From CAYIRQ01 sp964365905 (GTDB lineage Bacteria; Patescibacteriota; Gracilibacteria; Peribacterales; Peribacteraceae): a DNA stretch of 6,088 nt. The notes below the pieces were generated by a model. The model saw nothing but the letters and a program-made list of their open reading frames with translations. It made no database searches and was not told the DNA's origin. Location: contig CAYIRQ010000082.1 of NCBI GenBank assembly GCA_964365905.1, forward strand, positions 1 to 6,088, written 5' to 3'. A program made the position numbers and the translations under genes. Of the stretch, positions 4,878 to 6,088 are shown in pieces. Numbering within the stretch: the stretch's first letter is position 1; every line of letters starts with the position of its first letter.

Positions 4878-6088
4878 CGTTCCAGCGAGCTGATTGGAAG
4901 GATTCTTGTGCCCGAATAGTAATACTCCAGGATCGTCTCTGCGGATTTTCCTTCGTTTGCAAAGTATTCGGAGCCACAGCCCGACATCCCTACGCCGTGC
5001 CCTGAAGGCATTTTCCCCTGACACCCCGGATCGTCCTTTGCATCGAGATAGGGCGTCTCTGTCCACCCCCAGACGTCGAGCGCCGATTTCGTCTGGCCGC
5101 TGTCCGCGGAGAAATACGGAGCTTTGATGACACGGCGCTGCCATGTCAGGACTTTGCCCGCAGTTGCTAACGTCGCCTCCACCCATTTGGGGTTCTGCTC
5201 CTCGAATGCAATGCCACCATACGCCTGGAATTCCCGCGGGCTGTCGGATCCATCGTACGGCATGCCGGGGAATTTTCGCTGCCCGGAGATCACGTAGTAG
5301 AGTGCGTAGGAGCGCGCGGCAATCGCGAAGGCCCGCTGCTTTTCGTAGGGCTCCGTGTCCGGTTCCTCCGCGAGGCCGGCGATGTACCGCTCGAGGGGAA
5401 GTTCGTTGATCCAGATGAGCTTCCCGTCCATAACACGACACTCGAGCGTGCCCCGATAGCGGTTCGTTTTCCGCTCGAGCGCGACAATCGTGAGGGAGAC
5501 GCCCTCCGTCAGTGGCGTGATGCGGACGATGTCCGATTCGATGTCACCATCCGCGGAACTCACGTGGCATCGATTCTCGATGCGCTCTACCTGAATGCCC
5601 GATGCATTCGTTTCGATGATGCGTCCTCCTCCTTCAATGCGCAGCATCGATGTGGATGTGAGGAGCGTTGCGTTCTTGTCATTCATAAGTTTGATGCGGA
5701 TATTGGGATCGGTGCTTTTTTCCACGGGTCGTGTTGCAGCGTAGGCGGCATGCCGCGAGCGACGCAACCGCATCTGCTCGATCTGTTCCTCGACAAACAC
5801 ACTGCGTCGGCTGACCTGTCGTGGCGGCGTTCTCTCGAGGAGTGAGCGCGCGTTCGAGGTAACGGTGATGGTGAATTCAATATCCCCGAGATCCATCTGA
5901 TATGTTCCGGGTCGACGAGGGGCGACGAGCTGCAGATTGGTGTCATACTTCTGGAATTTCAGGAGGGATGCCGGAGCCCGGAAGACATCCCGTAGTCGCA
6001 GTCGTCTCTCATCCCGCACAATAATCGATGGATCCGAAAGGATGACCGACGCAATAGCCTCCCCGCGACTGATCCCATTTTCTCCCGC
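4874..6088 (-). CDS. SpoIID/LytB-domain protein, probable cell-wall lytic transglycosylase or amidase enhancer (N-terminus beyond window)
   Basis: 404 residues are visible; the frame stays open to the right edge, so the internal GTG at 6019 is not the real start. Numbering from the first visible residue, the SpoIID domain starts near 125 (PNIRIKLMND). It continues through NELPLERYIAGLAEEP (228-243) and AFAIAARSYALYY (253-265), then SADSGQT (327-333), and ends with GHGVGMSGCG (363-372) and ILEYYYSGT. SpoIID cleaves peptidoglycan glycan strands after stem peptides are removed, using a Glu shortly after LPLE; Glu241 or Glu242 is the candidate. The QxGA after GHGxGMS in classical members is here GCGS. 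N-terminal to the domain lie a possible beta domain (about 54-75) and a basic linker. The signal peptide, if any, lies outside. The TAG stop overlaps the metK stop, and the genes converge. Confidence 0.85.
   Translation of the reverse strand, partial: AGENGISRGEAIASVILSDPSIIVRDERRLRLRDVFRAPASLLKFQKYDTNLQLVAPRRPGTYQMDLGDIEFTITVTSNARSLLERTPPRQVSRRSVFVEEQIEQMRLRRSRHAAYAATRPVEKSTDPNIRIKLMNDKNATLLTSTSMLRIEGGGRIIETNASGIQVERIENRCHVSSADGDIESDIVRITPLTEGVSLTIVALERKTNRYRGTLECRVMDGKLIWINELPLERYIAGLAEEPDTEPYEKQRAFAIAARSYALYYVISGQRKFPGMPYDGSDSPREFQAYGGIAFEEQNPKWVEATLATAGKVLTWQRRVIKAPYFSADSGQTKSALDVWGWTETPYLDAKDDPGCQGKMPSGHGVGMSGCGSEYFANEGKSAETILEYYYSGTRILPISSLER

Noticed and set aside
4677..5441. 254-codon minus-strand open frame spanning the end of metK and the SpoIID-like gene
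   Set aside because: It is Arg/Gly/His-rich, out of frame with two well-supported genes, and shows no recognisable domain.
1..6088. Recoded genetic code (TGA as Gly, as in Gracilibacteria)
   Set aside because: TGA acts as the stop of the HEPN, MNT and 114-aa genes at sensible positions and no in-frame TGA interrupts the large frames.

Overview
This 6.1 kb window is compact, moderate-GC bacterial DNA. It uses the standard code (TGA ends three genes, and no long frame needs recoding). I infer, without phylogenetic proof, a Candidate Phyla Radiation (Patescibacteria) genome of Peregrinibacteria/Peribacteria type. The hints are short gene spacing, genes without Shine-Dalgarno sites, a divergent SpoIID-like protein, a very large low-complexity coiled-coil protein, and copies of the CCCTTCGACAAGCTCAGGG-type repeat that I associate with such genomes. 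No rRNA, tRNA, CRISPR array or transposase gene is visible.

Layout. Positions 1-3388 hold a leftward unit of four genes: a HEPN-domain protein (3388-3011), an MNT-type nucleotidyltransferase (3014-2688), a 114-aa helical protein (2654-2310), and a large coiled-coil protein (2313 to past the left edge). Two junctions are 4-nt stop/start overlaps (GTGA and ATGA), so translation is probably coupled. A sigma70-like promoter sits inside the unit just ahead of the 114-aa gene. It and the -10-like box ahead of HEPN lie so close to the start codons that the mRNAs would be leaderless or nearly so.

Positions 3389-3698 are a divergent intergenic region that is far from empty. It holds a SAM-I-class riboswitch (3459-3582) in front of metK, with recognisable P1, P2a/P2b, L2-J3/4 pseudoknot, P3 and P4. 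An expression platform follows, in which TCTTCCTC (3596-3603) can pair with either of two identical GGGGAAGA copies. One copy lies in P4/P1 and would give an antiterminator; the other lies downstream and gives the terminator. A second GC-rich hairpin and a C/T-rich tandem-repeat leader follow, with no Shine-Dalgarno site before the metK ATG.

Positions 3699-4877 encode S-adenosylmethionine synthetase, so SAM, the gene's product, is predicted to shut off its own synthesis. The most striking feature is a shared 26-bp repeat. One copy forms the 5' side of riboswitch arm P3. A second lies in frame within metK and adds about eight residues (PSTSSGQA). Positions 4874-6088 hold a convergent SpoIID/LytB-like gene whose stop codon interlocks with that of metK and whose 5' end lies beyond the right edge.
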